Below are positions 10,269 to 22,600 of a stretch of 64,000 nt of DNA, piece after piece. This DNA is from Vicia villosa (Eukaryota > Streptophyta > Magnoliopsida > Fabales > Fabaceae), in contig NC_081182.1 of the NCBI RefSeq assembly GCF_029867415.1, positions 42,395,462 to 42,459,461 on the forward strand. Reading direction: 5' to 3'. Position 1 is the stretch's first letter. Each line of letters begins with the position of its first letter. Below the pieces are notes generated by a model that saw only the letters and a list, made by a program, of their open reading frames with translations, was not told where the DNA came from and ran no database searches. Made by a program: the position numbers and the translations under genes.

Positions 10269-13200
10269 TATAATACGATGAACTGACTTTATTGAAAATG
10301 TCGCGGTAAGCAAGAGTCGCTACCGACTTTTATTTTATCCAAATTATAGAAAGGCTAAAAGAACATAAAAAAACCTTTTAAAAGAAATCTTGAGTTCGGG
10401 GGGTTATAATTTATACAAAGGGAAGGTGTAAGGCACCCTTTGTATCCATGGTTATCCATGGGCTCTTAATTGCTTTGCTCTTTTGTAACCAAAAGTGTAG
10501 AAATGTATAGAAGAAGAAATAAGGACTTTAGCTCGTAAATGAGTGTAGCCTTTTTGAAGGTTTATGAAAAAGTGTAAGAAAAAGATTTAAGCCAGAGCAA
10601 AGCAATTAGGGGCAAATTACCTTGACATTGTAAAAAAAAAGTTCTTTTAGCCTTTCAGGGCTATCCATACCATAAGAGGGTATGAAGTCCTTTTATTTGG
10701 AGGTTGAAGGGTCGTCGCAATTATCGTTCGCCGTAAGACTGTCCCTACCATAGGGGGCAGGTAGTCTAAGGGAAGGATCAGAATAGTCATCATTATTAGG
10801 CAACCAGGAGGGCACCTCAGCAATAATCGAAAGGGACTATCACATCATCATAGGCAACCTCGAGGGACGAGATCATATAACCGAACCGAAGGCAGCATCA
10901 TTGGGACTTATGATCTTTAGTGATGAGAATGAACTGAGGGCAACATTGCTGAGGCGTCCTCGTATTCGAGGGACTTGACTATTCTGCACTGGAAAAAAAA
11001 ACAAGGCAACAGGCAACAGGAGAGGTTACCATAAAAGGTGTGTGGGTGCACAATCACGTGATTAATTCAAATAATTATCTTGTAATTAGTTATTCTAAGT
11101 TCAATTCAGAGTTGCACTCCCTAGAATTACTAACCACGCAGTTATAATAGCAGTTTAAGTGCCTTCAAGGCCACACAATACAACCAGGAGCAGTTGCAAA
11201 ATAAGCCATGGGGAAGGGGAAGAAAAGCAATAAAATAAACCCCAACAGAGTAATAAGTTTGACACAAGTAATAACTAAAAGAAGAAATAAGAAAAAGAAC
11301 GAGTTCTAGGGTTACCGAACATTTGAGCTTTGACTGGTTAGTTAACCCTGAAAATTGGCAAAGGAAGAATAAACAACAAGGAGTGAGTGTAGGAGGAATT
11401 CATTGACATTGAAAATAAACCCTAATTTAATTTATAAGGCAAAATTAATATTTAAATAAAAAAGAGGGATTAGAACTTAGCTTTTGATTGATAGGGCGCG
11501 TAGTCGGAAGAACCCTGATGGTAACCCTGAAAAATTGCACAAAGAAAAGGAAAAAAATTTAGTTTAGGAATGATCTGATGATAAATCTCGTGAACCCTGA
11601 TTAGGGCACAAGTTAACTATGATTAATAGAATAAATAAAAACCAAATTAGTTAAATCGGCAAAATTGAAATTTCGATTAAATTACCTAACCTGAATAGGT
11701 ATTTTAATCAAATAAAAAACATAATTAATTTAAATTAAACAACCAAAATAATTGAATCATTTAATCAAATACTAATAATAATAAAAACTTATTAATAATC
11801 AAATAAAAATAAATATTTTTTTTTATGAAAAGAAATTTTAGAATAATCTTTATTAACAAATCGAATTTAAAAGAATTTTCTTAAAAAAAAAACAAATAGA
11901 TAAGCAATATAAGTAAATAAAATAAATAGATTATATAATTAAAAATAAAAAAAATTGGGAAACTTAGCTAGTAATCCTGTGTGGCCGGCGCATGAGGTGT
12001 ATGATGGACCTTCAACTCTGGGCGCGTTGGATTGAATTGGATGAGGATCTGATGGTCGCTAGAAAGGACGCATGGTAACCAACATGAAACGAGAAACACT
12101 GGATCCCTGGGCACTAAAACATCCAGCGCGCGTTTTTTATTTGAATCGGGCCAATCAAGCGACGACAAGTAGTCGTCTTCTCCAACAAAATTCTGAAAAG
12201 ATCTTTTTATAGCGCTTCTCGCTCCCACGCTACAAAAAGTCTCATCTTTTACACCTGTGAAAATCAGAAGTGCCAAAAAACAAAACAAAAACTTTTCGCG
12301 ACCATCCGAACACGATCGTCCAGAGGTCACGAATCCAATGATACCTGTATTGAGACTTAATTCGTCCTAAATTGAAAACCCCTAATTTTTAGGGGAAGAA
12401 CCCTTACATGGTGGATTCTCATATACGCACATAACAAGCAAATAAACTGTCCAGAATCATTCGAGGCATCATAGCAAACACAAATATGCAATCCAAACTC
12501 AAAGATGATGTATGAAACAATGTAATCAAAGGATTAAAGAAAGGTGGAAACCGTGGCTTCACGAGTGCGATTCTGGGCGTATGAACGGAAGGTGATGATC
12601 TGGACAGCTTCAGAATCTTCCAAGGAGTGTTTTAGGACCTTTAGAATGCTTTGATTCTCCCTCTAACTCAAAAACCGATTTAAATTTCTTTGGAACTTTT
12701 GACAAGATATTAGGGTTCTTAGAGGCTGCAAAAACGTAACCCTGGGGTCTGGAACGAATCACTACTTATAATAGATGGAATTAGGGTGAATAATTGGACT
12801 TGAATCTTACTAAATCTTTGATTTCAATCTTTGAAAATTTGATTGAAAATTTGTTTCTAATCTTTCTATTTTTGGCCTTGAGTGATCTTTCTTGCACCTC
12901 AAGCCATGTGAACAAAATATTTGATTGATATTTGGCTTAGAATCAAAGCAAAATCATATCTTCCATTTAATTTACTATTTTATATAATTAAATTATGATT
13001 TAAATGAATAAAAAACCATAAAATAATCGATAAAAATAATAAAAAATAGAAAGATACTTTTTTGGGACGTGCATGGGCTTAAGATAAATATTAGATGGAA
13101 AGGATGCAAGCCCATTTGGGAAGGTTTTGAGTTTTGGGCTTTTTCTCCTCATGCACACCCTTGAAAATTGGTGAACTTTTGCACCTTGTCATTTCTTCAT

Positions 13201-13933
13201 ATTTCAACATTTTTTCAAGTTCTTGGACTTTTTAGAAACCTTGAGGAGTCCTCTAACCAATGTCTTTGATCCCATGTCAAAATTATTTTCTATGCTCCTT
13301 GTATGCTCTTTTGAAAAAGATGACTTTTGGTTGACTTTCAAAAGGACCTATAATGTTTTGAGTCATATCTCTCAAATGAAGCATTTTTGGACTTGGCTTA
13401 TGAGAGACAAATTTGTAGAGAATTCAATTTCCTTCAAAATGAGTTTGGGTGGGAAATTTCGGATGTTCCATGTAGGAGTTATGGCTGGTCAAAGTTCAGT
13501 TGATATTCTACAATGAAAACCCTAATTTAGAAACTCTTGAATTTGTTGATTTCTGATCTTTTCTTGATGAACCATGATCAATCCTTGATCAAATGGTGAA
13601 TTATACTTCAAAATAAGGTTGTTTACACAAAATCAGGAGTTTGGACTGTACTTTGACCACAGTTGACTTTTAGGTCAAACTAATCGACTGTTGACTTTAT
13701 GAGCAATTGAGTGATCAATCCTTGGAATTAAAACCTGAATTTTTTCATGGAGATAGTTTGAAACATCATGAGTCATATGAAATGCATTGGAGCCTTTGAT
13801 TCATTCATTTTCTTCAGAGAAATCAAAACCCTAATTCCTTGAACCATTGTTTAGGAGGAGGTGTCTTTGAGCATTGTACTTTGATATGAGTTTGAATAAG
13901 AGAAAAAGGATGGGCAAATTTTGGGGTATGACA
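10269..13933 (-). mobile_element. Solo LTR of an Ogre-type (Ty3/gypsy Tat) retrotransposon
   Basis: The reverse complement starts TGTCATACCCCAAAATTTGC at 13,933 and ends GTCAGTTCATCGTATTATA at 10,269. It is colinear with the Ogre LTR at 39,811-43,516: the same 'aggcaccctttgtatcca', 'gtcgccaccgactttta'-type and 'cctcgtattcgaggga' blocks in the same order. About 3,665 bp long. Both flanks carry ATATA (10,264-10,268 and 13,934-13,938), consistent with a 5-bp target duplication although the site is low-complexity. No PBS, gag or PPT adjoins it, so LTR-LTR recombination has removed the internal region. A TATA-like 'tattataagt' lies on the minus strand near 12,770. It sits against a LINE fragment on its right. 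Confidence 0.85.
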
Positions 13934-13939
13934 ATATAT

Positions 13940-15400
13940 ATATATATATAGTCATTGGTGATATCTTCGATCATAAGAAAGATATTATAGCTAGGTTGAA
14001 AGGTATTCAAAATAGTGCTCACTATGGCTATAGTAGATATCTTGAAGTGTTGGAAGGAGATCTTCAAGACAAATTAGCTCAAACTGTTTAACAGGAATAT
14101 TGTATTTGGTTTTAAAAATCGATAGATCAGTTGATTATTGATGGAGATACAAACACTAAGTATCGCCATATAAAGACCATTGTTTATAGAAGGAGCAATA
14201 AAATTATGGCTCTTAGAGTGGAGAATATATATTGGGAGTGTGATTCAAATAAGATCAAAGTGATGGAGATGCATCATTTTTATAAGCTTTTTTGTTTTCT
14301 CTTATCCTACTTATTTGGAGGATCATCAAGTAAGATAGCACATTGTTCCATCTAGACTAGATATTAAGAAATCACTTTTCATATGAGTTCACACAAAATC
14401 TCACGTGACGCTGGTTTCTCGACTCTTTTTTATCAACATTGTTAGAATATTATGACATCGACCTAACATCACTTTGTTTCAAGGGTTTTGAGTGACCCCT
14501 CTTTGATTGGCTCAGAAAAAATGCTTTTCTTTTTATCATTCCAAAAATCGAACCAGAGTTTATAACATAGTTTCGTCCTATTGCCCTTTACTATGTGATT
14601 TATAAGCTTGTTACTAAAATTATAGTGAATCATGTGAAGCCTCTCCTCAATAATATTATTTTGCCGCATAAATATGGCTTTATCCTAGAGTGGAATATTC
14701 ATCATAATATTATTATAGCCCGGTGGATGGTCCATGTGATGAAGTGAATGAAAAGTAAAAAGGTATTTAAGTCGATAAAGATTGATTTGGAGAAAGCATG
14801 TGACATATTGAATTAAAAGTTTGTCACATAGTGTCTTCAGGATTGAAAGTTTCTTGAAGAATTAGCTAATATAATCTATCATTTTATTTCCTCATACCTT
14901 CAAAAAATAGTGGAATGGGGACAAGCTTGATAATTTTCTCCCACTAAAGGTATTTGTCAAGGTGATCTTGTCTCTTCGTATCGTTTGGTTATTCGTATGG
15001 ATCATTTTTCTCATATTAATACTGACCAAGTTGATGCATGATACTTGAAGCCTATGCGTACAGGGCGTGAGGGATCTCGAGTTTCTCACCTCCTTTTTAC
15101 AAATTAACATTGAAGAGTAGTCCTATGGCATCAAGCATTGTTTGGATCAATTTTGTCAAGCATCATGCCAAAAGATTAACTTAGAGAAGACATACATTTA
15201 TTTCTTGACAAATACATATGCGCAGCTTTGGCAGGAAATTATGCAGAACACAAGTTTCAAAGAAGCCCAGAGTCTGGGAAAGTATCTATTGCAAACATTA
15301 CGCATGTTAGAAGCTTTAGGAAAATATTTCGTCATACTACTGAGCAGGTGCAACGAAGAATGAATGGTTTTAATCATCAACGCTTGAATTCGGGAGGAAC
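13940..15400 (+). pseudogene. L1-type LINE, reverse-transcriptase part (degenerate)
   Basis: Plus-strand readings, interrupted by stops and frameshifts, give the characteristic order of a plant LINE ORF2. First is the linker before RT (DQLIIDGDTNTKYRHIKTIV at about 14,120-14,190; YKLF). Next is the RT core with HHNIIIARWMVH and IKIDLEKACDIL (about 14,690-14,810), then QGDLVSSYRL (about 14,960), and LDQFCQASCQKINLEKTYIY with SFRKIFRHTTEQVQRRMNGF (about 15,140-15,370). The region is cut at 15,400 by a solo LTR, and the LINE resumes at 27,041. The endonuclease domain and the usual middle portion are missing. Confidence 0.8.
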
Positions 15401-16426
15401 TGAAGGTGCGAGAAACACAAGAAGGGGAGGTTTGAATTGGGTTTCAAGAATTAAAATAACGTCTTCCCAAGTAAAAAACAAAGAACACAAGAACAAAAAT
15501 AAATAACACAATTATTTTCACCTTGGTTCACGGTTAACGAAGTTAATTCAATTCACCTGCCAAGGTGATTTTTCCTTCTCAAACAAGGACTTAATCCACT
15601 GTAACCAAACTGATTACAAAACCACAACCAAGACCAACTATCTGTGTTTCAAACCACAAAGTCTACCTGTCTATGTCTTCTTGAGAAATTCTGAATATAC
15701 CCTAGTCTCTCAAGGAACAATCAACTTACAAGTTGAAATACAATGAGTGTGTTTACAGAGTTGTTTCTTGAAAGCAGATTACATAAGTTTAAATACAATA
15801 AAATAACACAACAATGTTAATAGCAAGTTAATGAACAAAATATGATTGCTTGCAAGCTAATTAACAAAATTTTCTTGCATTTACAAAACTATACAAAGAA
15901 TATATCAGAGAGATTTGAGCAGCGTTTCAGCGTACGTTTTGTAGAGTGTTGTTCACACTTATTCAATATTCTAAGTCTTCCTTTTATAGACAAAAAGAAG
16001 TTCATTGGAGGGTAGAATAGGAATACTTAATTCCAAATTTTTTGTCCACAATGGTCAGTGAGGGAGTCGTCGACAGCATAGTACCATAGTACAGTCCTTG
16101 CGCCACCATATCAAGGTAGTGGGAACATATGTACCTCGTATTATTTCCTCACGCAAACTAATTTTGATCTTATCTTCTAATCCTCAGAGGCTTATGATAA
16201 TTAATGATGAATCATGCTTAGAAGGACCAAAACTTGAATCTTCGGAACCTAAGTCATCAGAATCTTCAGAACTTATTCATCCAGAACCTTGTCTTCAGAG
16301 TCTTCCGCACTTGGTCTTCAGAATCTTCAGAACTTGTTCTTCCAAAACCCTATCCTCAGAATCTTCAATACTTTGACAATAGAATCTCATAGCTAAAGAA
16401 GTCTTCAGAAGCTCTTCCACAAGAGT
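15401..16426 (-). mobile_element. Solo LTR of a SIRE/Maximus-like copia element, 3' portion
   Basis: On the minus strand this LTR ends with CGCACCTTCA at 15,401, like the ...CTATCCTTCA end of the SIRE LTRs nearby. It contains a TATA-like TATAAAAG (minus, about 15,988-15,981) and a 'cttcagaatcttc' rich upstream region. It is interrupted at 16,426 by the full-length SIRE element and resumes at 26,753. Its left flank GGAAC (15,396-15,400) compares with TGAAC (27,036-27,040), a target duplication with one change. LINE sequence lies outside on both sides, so this is a solo LTR of about 1.31 kb. Confidence 0.75.
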
Positions 16427-17011
16427 TGTTAGAACAAGATTTGTTCTGATCAATATTCTTAGTTTTGATGATAACAAGGATATGAATTTTGTGTGAGATA
16501 ATGTGGTACTCTAATACATTGCAATTTCCCTTTCAGGAAATATATAAAGAGTATGCACAAATCAGTGCTCAGAAGCTTTGTCTCAGAAGGTTCAACATGC
16601 AACATCACAACATGGTCTGGCAAGACATCAGAAGATGGTCAAAGCAGAATCAGAACATGGGTCTATGGAAGCATCAGAAGAACTTGAGATCAGAAGCAGA
16701 AGCACTGAAGTTCTCATGGTATCACGCTCAGAAGCACTTCAAGGTCAGAAGACAAGAAGATGCTATGCACCAAGCTGTTTGACTCTGATGATATTCAAAG
16801 GTTGTATACACAAACATCAGATCAGAAGAAATTACAAGTGGCAGGCTACGCTGACTGACAAAAGGAACGTTGGAAGCTATTAAAGGCAACGTCAGTAGAC
16901 ACAGCGTGAACAGGGCTCGAGGTAGTTGACAAAAGCGTGAAACATTAAATGCAATGCTGTACGGAATACGCAAAGCATTAAATGCTCCCAACGGTCATCT
17001 TCTCAAGTGCC

Positions 17012-17018
17012 TATAAAT
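17012..17018 (+). promoter_or_regulatory. TATA box of the SIRE 5' LTR
   Basis: TATAAAT in the context GTGCCTATAAATATGAAG; the identical motif is at 26,115-26,121 in the 3' LTR. It is the only good TATA in the LTR and places U3/R near 17,045. Confidence 0.7.
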
Positions 17019-17259
17019 ATGAAGTTCTGATGAGAAGCAAGGTTACCAACTCTTGACGATTTCTGTGAATATTAACTTGCTGAAACGCTGTTCAAATCAA
17101 AGCTCAGAAACTTCATCTTCATCAAAGCTCACTACATTGCTGTTGTAATATATTAGTGAGATTAAGCTTAAACGTTAAGAGAAATATCATTGTTGTGATT
17201 ATAGCTTTTCAGAAGCATTTGTAATACTCTTAGAATTGATTACACTAATTTGTAAGTAA

Positions 17260-17451
17260 CTAGAGTGATCAAGTGTTGATCAGGATACTCTAGGAAGTCT
17301 TAGCTTGTGTCTAAGCAGTTGTAATTAGAGTGATCACGTGGTGGTCAGGATACTCTAAGAAAGTCTTAGCTTGTGTCTAAGCATTTGTTCCTAGAGTGAT
17401 CAGGTTGTGATCAGGATACTCTAGAAGACTTAGTCGCGGACTAAGTGGAAA
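17260..17451 (+). repeat. Three tandem copies of about 65 bp in the LTR
   Basis: Each copy begins (C)TAGAGTGATCA, continues GATCAGGATACTCTA and then an AGTCTTAGCTTGTGTCTAAG-type half (the last copy diverges to 'gacttagtcgcggactaag'). Starts are near 17,260, 17,326 and 17,391. The same array is in the 3' LTR (26,363-26,554). It lies downstream of the TATA box, hence in the transcribed R/U5 part. Confidence 0.85.
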
Positions 17452-17646
17452 ACCATTGTAATCTGTTGCGATTAGTGGATTAAATCCTCAGGTGAGGTAA
17501 ATCACTCCATGGGGGTGGACTGGAGTAGTTTAGTTAACAACGAACCAGGATAAAAATAACTGTGCAAATTGTTTTTATCGTTCAAGTTTTTAGACTACAC
17601 TTATTCAAACCCCCCCCCCTTTCTAAGTGTTTTTCTATCCTTCAAT

Positions 17647-17658
17647 TGGCATCAGAGC
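17647..17658 (+). promoter_or_regulatory. Primer binding site (initiator tRNA-Met type)
   Basis: TGGCATCAGAGC lies two bases after the LTR end. It matches the usual copia PBS TGGTATCAGAGC, complementary to the 3' end of initiator tRNA-Met, with one T-to-C change. Confidence 0.85.
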
Positions 17659-17730
17659 GCCGGTTCTAAGGTGCAAGCACTTAACCGTGTTTAGAAAAGA
17701 TTCAGGAAGAGAAAAATGCTTCAATAAAAG

Positions 17731-19650
17731 ATGCCTGGTGAAATTCCAACAAATCCATCTGCATCTACATCTGGCTCTGCTGAGCAATACAATGGTAACA
17801 ATGGTTATACTAGACCACCAGTATTTGATGGTGAAAACTTTGAATACTGGAAAGATAAACTGGAAAGTTACTTTCTTGGTCTAGATGGTGAACTATGGGA
17901 TCTTCTGATGGATGGTTACAAACATCCAGTGAAAGCTAGTGGAGTAAGGCTTACAAGGCAAGAAATGAATGATGATCAGAAGAAGCTTTTCAAGAATCAT
18001 CATAAATGTAGAACTGTTTTGCTGAATGCTATCTCTCATGCTGAGTATGAGAAGATATCTAACAGGGAAACTGCCCATGATATATATGAGTCATTGAAAA
18101 TAACCCATGAGGGAAATGCTCAAGTCAAGGAGACTAAAGCTCTTGCTCTAATCCAGAAATATGAAGCCTTCAAGATGAAGGATAATGAAAACATTGAGAA
18201 GATGTTCTTAAGATTTCAAACGCTAACTGCTGGATTAAGAGTTTTGGATAAAGGCTACACCAAGGCTGATCATGTAAAGAAGATTATCAGAAGCTTACCC
18301 AGAAGATGGGGCCCAATGGTGACTGCATTCAAGATTGCGAAGAATCTGAATGAAGTTTCTTTGGAAGAGCTTATCAGTGCCTTGAAAAGCCATGAAATAG
18401 AGCTGGATGCAAACGAGCCTCAGAAGAAAGGTAAGTCTATTGCGTTAAAATCAAATGTTAAAAAATGTACTAATGCTTTTCAGGCTAGAGAAGAAGATCC
18501 TGAAGAATCAGAATCTGAAGAAGAAGATGAACTGTCCATGATCTCCAGAAGGGTAAACCAACTCTGGAAGAGCAAGCAAAGGAAGTTCAGAGGCTTCAGA
18601 AGTTCAAAGCGATTTGAACGTGGAGAATCTTCTGGTGACAGAAGATCTGACAAGAAGAAGGCTGTCTGCTATGAATGCAATGAGCCAGGACACTTCAAAA
18701 GTGAGTGCCCAAAACTTCAGAAGGAAAATCCCAAGAAGAAATTTCATAAGAAGAAAGGTCTTATGGCAACATGGGATGATTCAGAATCAGAATCAGACTC
18801 TGAAGAAGAGCAAGCCAACTTCGCGCTGATGGCTACAGAAGATGATGGATCAGAATCTACATCAGAATCAGATTCTGAAGAGGTATTTTCTGAACTATCT
18901 AGAGAAGAGTTAGTTTCTAGCTTAACAGAACTTCTGGAACTCAAGGCTCATCTTAGTATCAAATACAAAAAGCTGAAAAAGCAGTTTGAATTTGAAACTA
19001 AGAAGCTGGAATTGGAAAATTCTGAACTGAAGGAAAAAGTTTTAAATCTATCCAAAGATAGTGGATCTCCTTCTGAAATAGAAAAATCCATTCCTAGCAT
19101 GAATCATATTCTGAAAGAATATGACTCGAGCTTCAGAAAGTTCTTATCTAGAAGTATTGGTAGAAGTCATCTTGCTTCTATGATATATGGTGTTTCTGGA
19201 AACAGAAGGTTTGGTTTTGGCTATGAGGGTGATACCTCACATAAATTTGAACCTGTTGATGATCTGAAGATCACATACAAGCCATTGTATGATCAGTTCA
19301 AATATGGCCATGCACATGATATTAGGCTCACTTCACATGCACAGAAGTTTAACACTGTTCACACCAAGAAGCTTGTGACACATACTAAGAAATATCATGC
19401 TGACAAACCTAAAGAATATCATGTTGTTCCTCCTGTTAAATATTCTGCTAAACCCAAGTTCAATCAGAACTTGAGGAGAACTAACAAGAAAGGACCCAAG
19501 AAGATGTGGGTACCTAAGGAAAAGATAATTCCTATTGCAGATATCCTTGGCGGCAAAGAGGACAAAAAGCAAAATGTCATGGTACCTGGACTCTGGGTGC
19601 TCGCGACACATGACGGGAAGAAGGTCTACATTCCAAGACCTGGTGCTTAA
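17731..19650 (+). CDS. gag: SIRE gag polyprotein (639 aa)
   Basis: The nucleocapsid/capsid precursor builds the cytoplasmic virus-like particle. The ATG at 17,731 lies about 70 bp after the PBS. The N-terminal half has the copia gag core (FDGENFEYWKDKLESYFLG at about residues 31-49, LTAGLRVLDKGYTKADHVKK later). An acidic stretch follows (EESESEEEDE), then a basic arginine/lysine-rich stretch. A CCHC zinc knuckle is at residues 313-326 (CYECNEPGHFKSEC), followed by more acidic serine clusters and a charged coiled-coil-like segment (ELKAHLSIKYKKLKKQFEFE). The frame ends at 19,650, overlapping the pol frame by at least 115 nt. Pol is in the +1 frame relative to gag, so protease synthesis needs a frameshift or separate initiation. 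No internal stop is present. Confidence 0.9.
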   Translation: MPGEIPTNPSASTSGSAEQYNGNNGYTRPPVFDGENFEYWKDKLESYFLGLDGELWDLLMDGYKHPVKASGVRLTRQEMNDDQKKLFKNHHKCRTVLLNAISHAEYEKISNRETAHDIYESLKITHEGNAQVKETKALALIQKYEAFKMKDNENIEKMFLRFQTLTAGLRVLDKGYTKADHVKKIIRSLPRRWGPMVTAFKIAKNLNEVSLEELISALKSHEIELDANEPQKKGKSIALKSNVKKCTNAFQAREEDPEESESEEEDELSMISRRVNQLWKSKQRKFRGFRSSKRFERGESSGDRRSDKKKAVCYECNEPGHFKSECPKLQKENPKKKFHKKKGLMATWDDSESESDSEEEQANFALMATEDDGSESTSESDSEEVFSELSREELVSSLTELLELKAHLSIKYKKLKKQFEFETKKLELENSELKEKVLNLSKDSGSPSEIEKSIPSMNHILKEYDSSFRKFLSRSIGRSHLASMIYGVSGNRRFGFGYEGDTSHKFEPVDDLKITYKPLYDQFKYGHAHDIRLTSHAQKFNTVHTKKLVTHTKKYHADKPKEYHVVPPVKYSAKPKFNQNLRRTNKKGPKKMWVPKEKIIPIADILGGKEDKKQNVMVPGLWVLATHDGKKVYIPRPGA

Positions 19651-22600
19651 GCCAGGTGGAGAAGTCAAGTTTGGAGGAGATCAGAAGGGCAAAATCATTG
19701 GTTCTGGAACCATAAGCCTTGGTAACTCTCCTTCCATAACTAATGTACTTCTTGTAGAAGGATTAACGCATAACTTATTGTCCATAAGTCAATTAAGTTA
19801 CAATGGTTATGATATAATCTTCAATCAAAAGTCTTGCAAGGCTGTAAGTCAGAAGGATGGCTCAATCCTATTTACAGGCAAGAGAAAGAACAACATTTAT
19901 AAGATTGATCTTTCTGATCTTGAGAAACAGAAGGTGACTTGTCTTATGTCTGTTTCTGAGGAGCAATGGGTCTGGCACAGAAGATTAGGACATGCTAGTT
20001 TGAGAAAGATTTCTCAGATTAACAAACTAAATCTGGTCAGAGGACTCCCAAATCTGAAATACAAATCAGATGCTCTTTGTGAAGCATGTCAGAAGGGCAA
20101 GTTCTCCAGACCTGCATTCAAGTCTAAGAATGTTGTTTCTTCCTCAAGGCCGTTAGAACTCTTGCACATTGATCTATTTGGCCCAGTCAAAACAACATCT
20201 GTCAGAGGGAAGAAATATGGATTAGTCATTGTAGATGATTATAGCCGCTGGACATGGGTAAAGTTCTTGAAACACAAGGATGAGTCTCATTCAGTGTTCT
20301 TTGAATTCTGCACTCAGATCCAATCTGAGAAAGAGTGCAAAATCATAAAGGTCAGAAGTGATCATGGTGGCGAATTTGAGAACAGATTCTTTGAGGAGTT
20401 CTTCAAAGAAAATGGTATTGCCCATGATTTCTCTTGTCCTAGAACTCCACAGCAAAATGGAGTTGTAGAACGAAAGAATAGGACTCTACAAGAAATGGCC
20501 AGAACCATGATCAACGAAACCAATATGGCTAAGCACTTCTGGGCAGAAGCAATAAACACTGCATGTTACATTCAGAATAGAATCTCTATCAGACCTATTC
20601 TAAATAAGACTCCATATGAATTGTGGAAGAACAGAAAGCCCAACATTTCATATTTTCATCCTTTTGGATGTGTTTGTTTTATTCTGAACACTAAAGATCA
20701 TCTTGGTAAGTTTGATTCTAAGGCACAAAAGTGTTTCCTTCTTGGATATTCTGAACGCTCTAAAGGCTACAGAGTATACAATACTGAAACATTGATTGTA
20801 GAAGAATCAATCAATATCAGGTTTGATGATAAGCTTGGTCTTGAAAAACCAAAGCAGTTTGAGAATTTTGCAGATTTTGATATTGATATATCAGAAGCAG
20901 TAGAACCAAGAAGCAAAGCTGCAGAAGCTGGCAGTCTCAGAAGCAATGGATCAGAAGATCAAGTTGCTGCATCTTTAGAGAATCTTAGGATTTCTAAAGA
21001 GCCAACAGTCAGAAGATCTCCTAGACTTGCTTCAGCTCACTCAGAAGATGTGATCCTTGGGAAGAAAGATGATCCTATCAGAACAAGAGCATTCCTCAAG
21101 AACAATGCTGAATGTCAATTAGGTCTGGTTTCTCTGATCGAGCCAACTTCTGTTGATCAAGCTCTAGAAGATACAGATTGGATAATTGACATGCAAGAAG
21201 AACTCAATCAGTTTACAAGGAATGATGTATGGGACTTGGTTCCTAGACCAAAAGGATTTAACATCATCGGCACTAAGTGGGTATTCAGAAACAAGCTAAG
21301 CGAGAAGGGAGAAGTGGTAAGAAACAAAGCCAGACTAGTTGCTCAAGGTTATAGTCAGCAAGAAGGGATTGACTACACAAAAAGCTTTGCACCAGTGGCC
21401 AGGTTAGAATCTATTCGTCTATTAATTTCTTTTGCCACTCAACACAACATCACTCTTTATCAGATGGATGTTAAGAGTGCCTTCTTAAATGGTTATATAG
21501 ATGAAGAAGTTTATGTCCATCAACCTTCTGGTTTTGAAGACTCCATGTCTCCAAATCATGTTTTTAAATTAAAGAAATCATTATACGAATTGAAACAAGC
21601 TCCTAGAGCTTGGTATGAATGTTTGAGTTCTTTCCTTCTGGAAAATGGTTTCACTAGAGGAAAAGTGGACACTACTCTCTTCTGTAAAACATTTAAAAAG
21701 GATATCTTAATTTGTCAAATATATGTTGATGATATCATTTTTGGAACATCTAATGCTACACTTGGAAAGGAGTTTGCTGAGTCTATGCAGGCTGAATTTG
21801 AAATGAGCATGATGGGAGAACTCAAGTATTTCCTTGGGATTCAAATCAACCAAACTTCTGATGGAACCTATGTTCATCAAACGAAGTATGTGAAAGAACT
21901 TCTGAAGAAGTTTAATCTTTCTGAAAGCAAAGAAGCCAAAACTCCTATGCATCCAACATGTGTCCTAGGTAAGGATGAGGTAAGTAAGAAGGTTGATCAG
22001 AAGTTATACAGAGGTATGATTGGATCTCTTCTATACCTAACTGCTTCTAGACCTGACATTCTCTTCAGTGTTTGTTTGTGTGCTAGATTCCAATCAGATC
22101 CGAGAGAATCTCATTTAACTGCGGTTAAGAGAATTCTGAGGTATCTGAAAGGTACTACTAATGTTGGTTTAGTTTACAGAAGATCCAAAGAATACAACTT
22201 AGTAGGATTCTGTGATGCTGACTATGCTGGGGATAGAATTGAAAGGAAGAGCACTTTTGGAAGTTGTCAATTTCTTGGAAGTCGTCTGATCTCATGGTAC
22301 AGCAAGAAGCAAGCTACTATTGCTCTCTCAACAACAGAAGCAGAATATGTTGCTGCTGCTGGTTGTAGCACACAAATGCTCTGGATGAGAAGTCAGCTGG
22401 AAGATTATCAGATATATGAGAGTAACATTCCTATTTTCTGTGATAATACTTCTGCTATATGTTTATCTAAGAATCCTATCTTACATTCAAAAGCTAAACA
22501 TATTGAGATTAAACATCATTTCATAAGGGACTATGTTCAGAAGGGTGTTATATCTTTAAACTTTGTGGATACAGACCATCAATGGGCTGATATCTTTACA

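Larger units (their letters stand above)
16427..17644 (+). repeat. SIRE 5' LTR
   Basis: Starts TGTTAGAACAAGATTTGTTC and ends TTTCTATCCTTCA just before the PBS. A TATA box (TATAAAT, 17,012-17,018) would direct transcription. Downstream is a three-copy tandem of about 65 bp (17,260-17,451) and a C9-10 tract (about 17,610). Matches 25,530-26,747 base for base apart from about 11 substitutions. Confidence 0.95.

Noticed and set aside
11968..12330. 120-aa minus-strand frame
   Set aside because: Lies wholly inside the Ogre solo LTR, shows no domain, and is not kept in the other Ogre LTR.
12564..12780. Possible host gene in the GC-richer part of the solo Ogre LTR
   Set aside because: It aligns in order with the plus-strand Ogre LTR, so it is LTR sequence.
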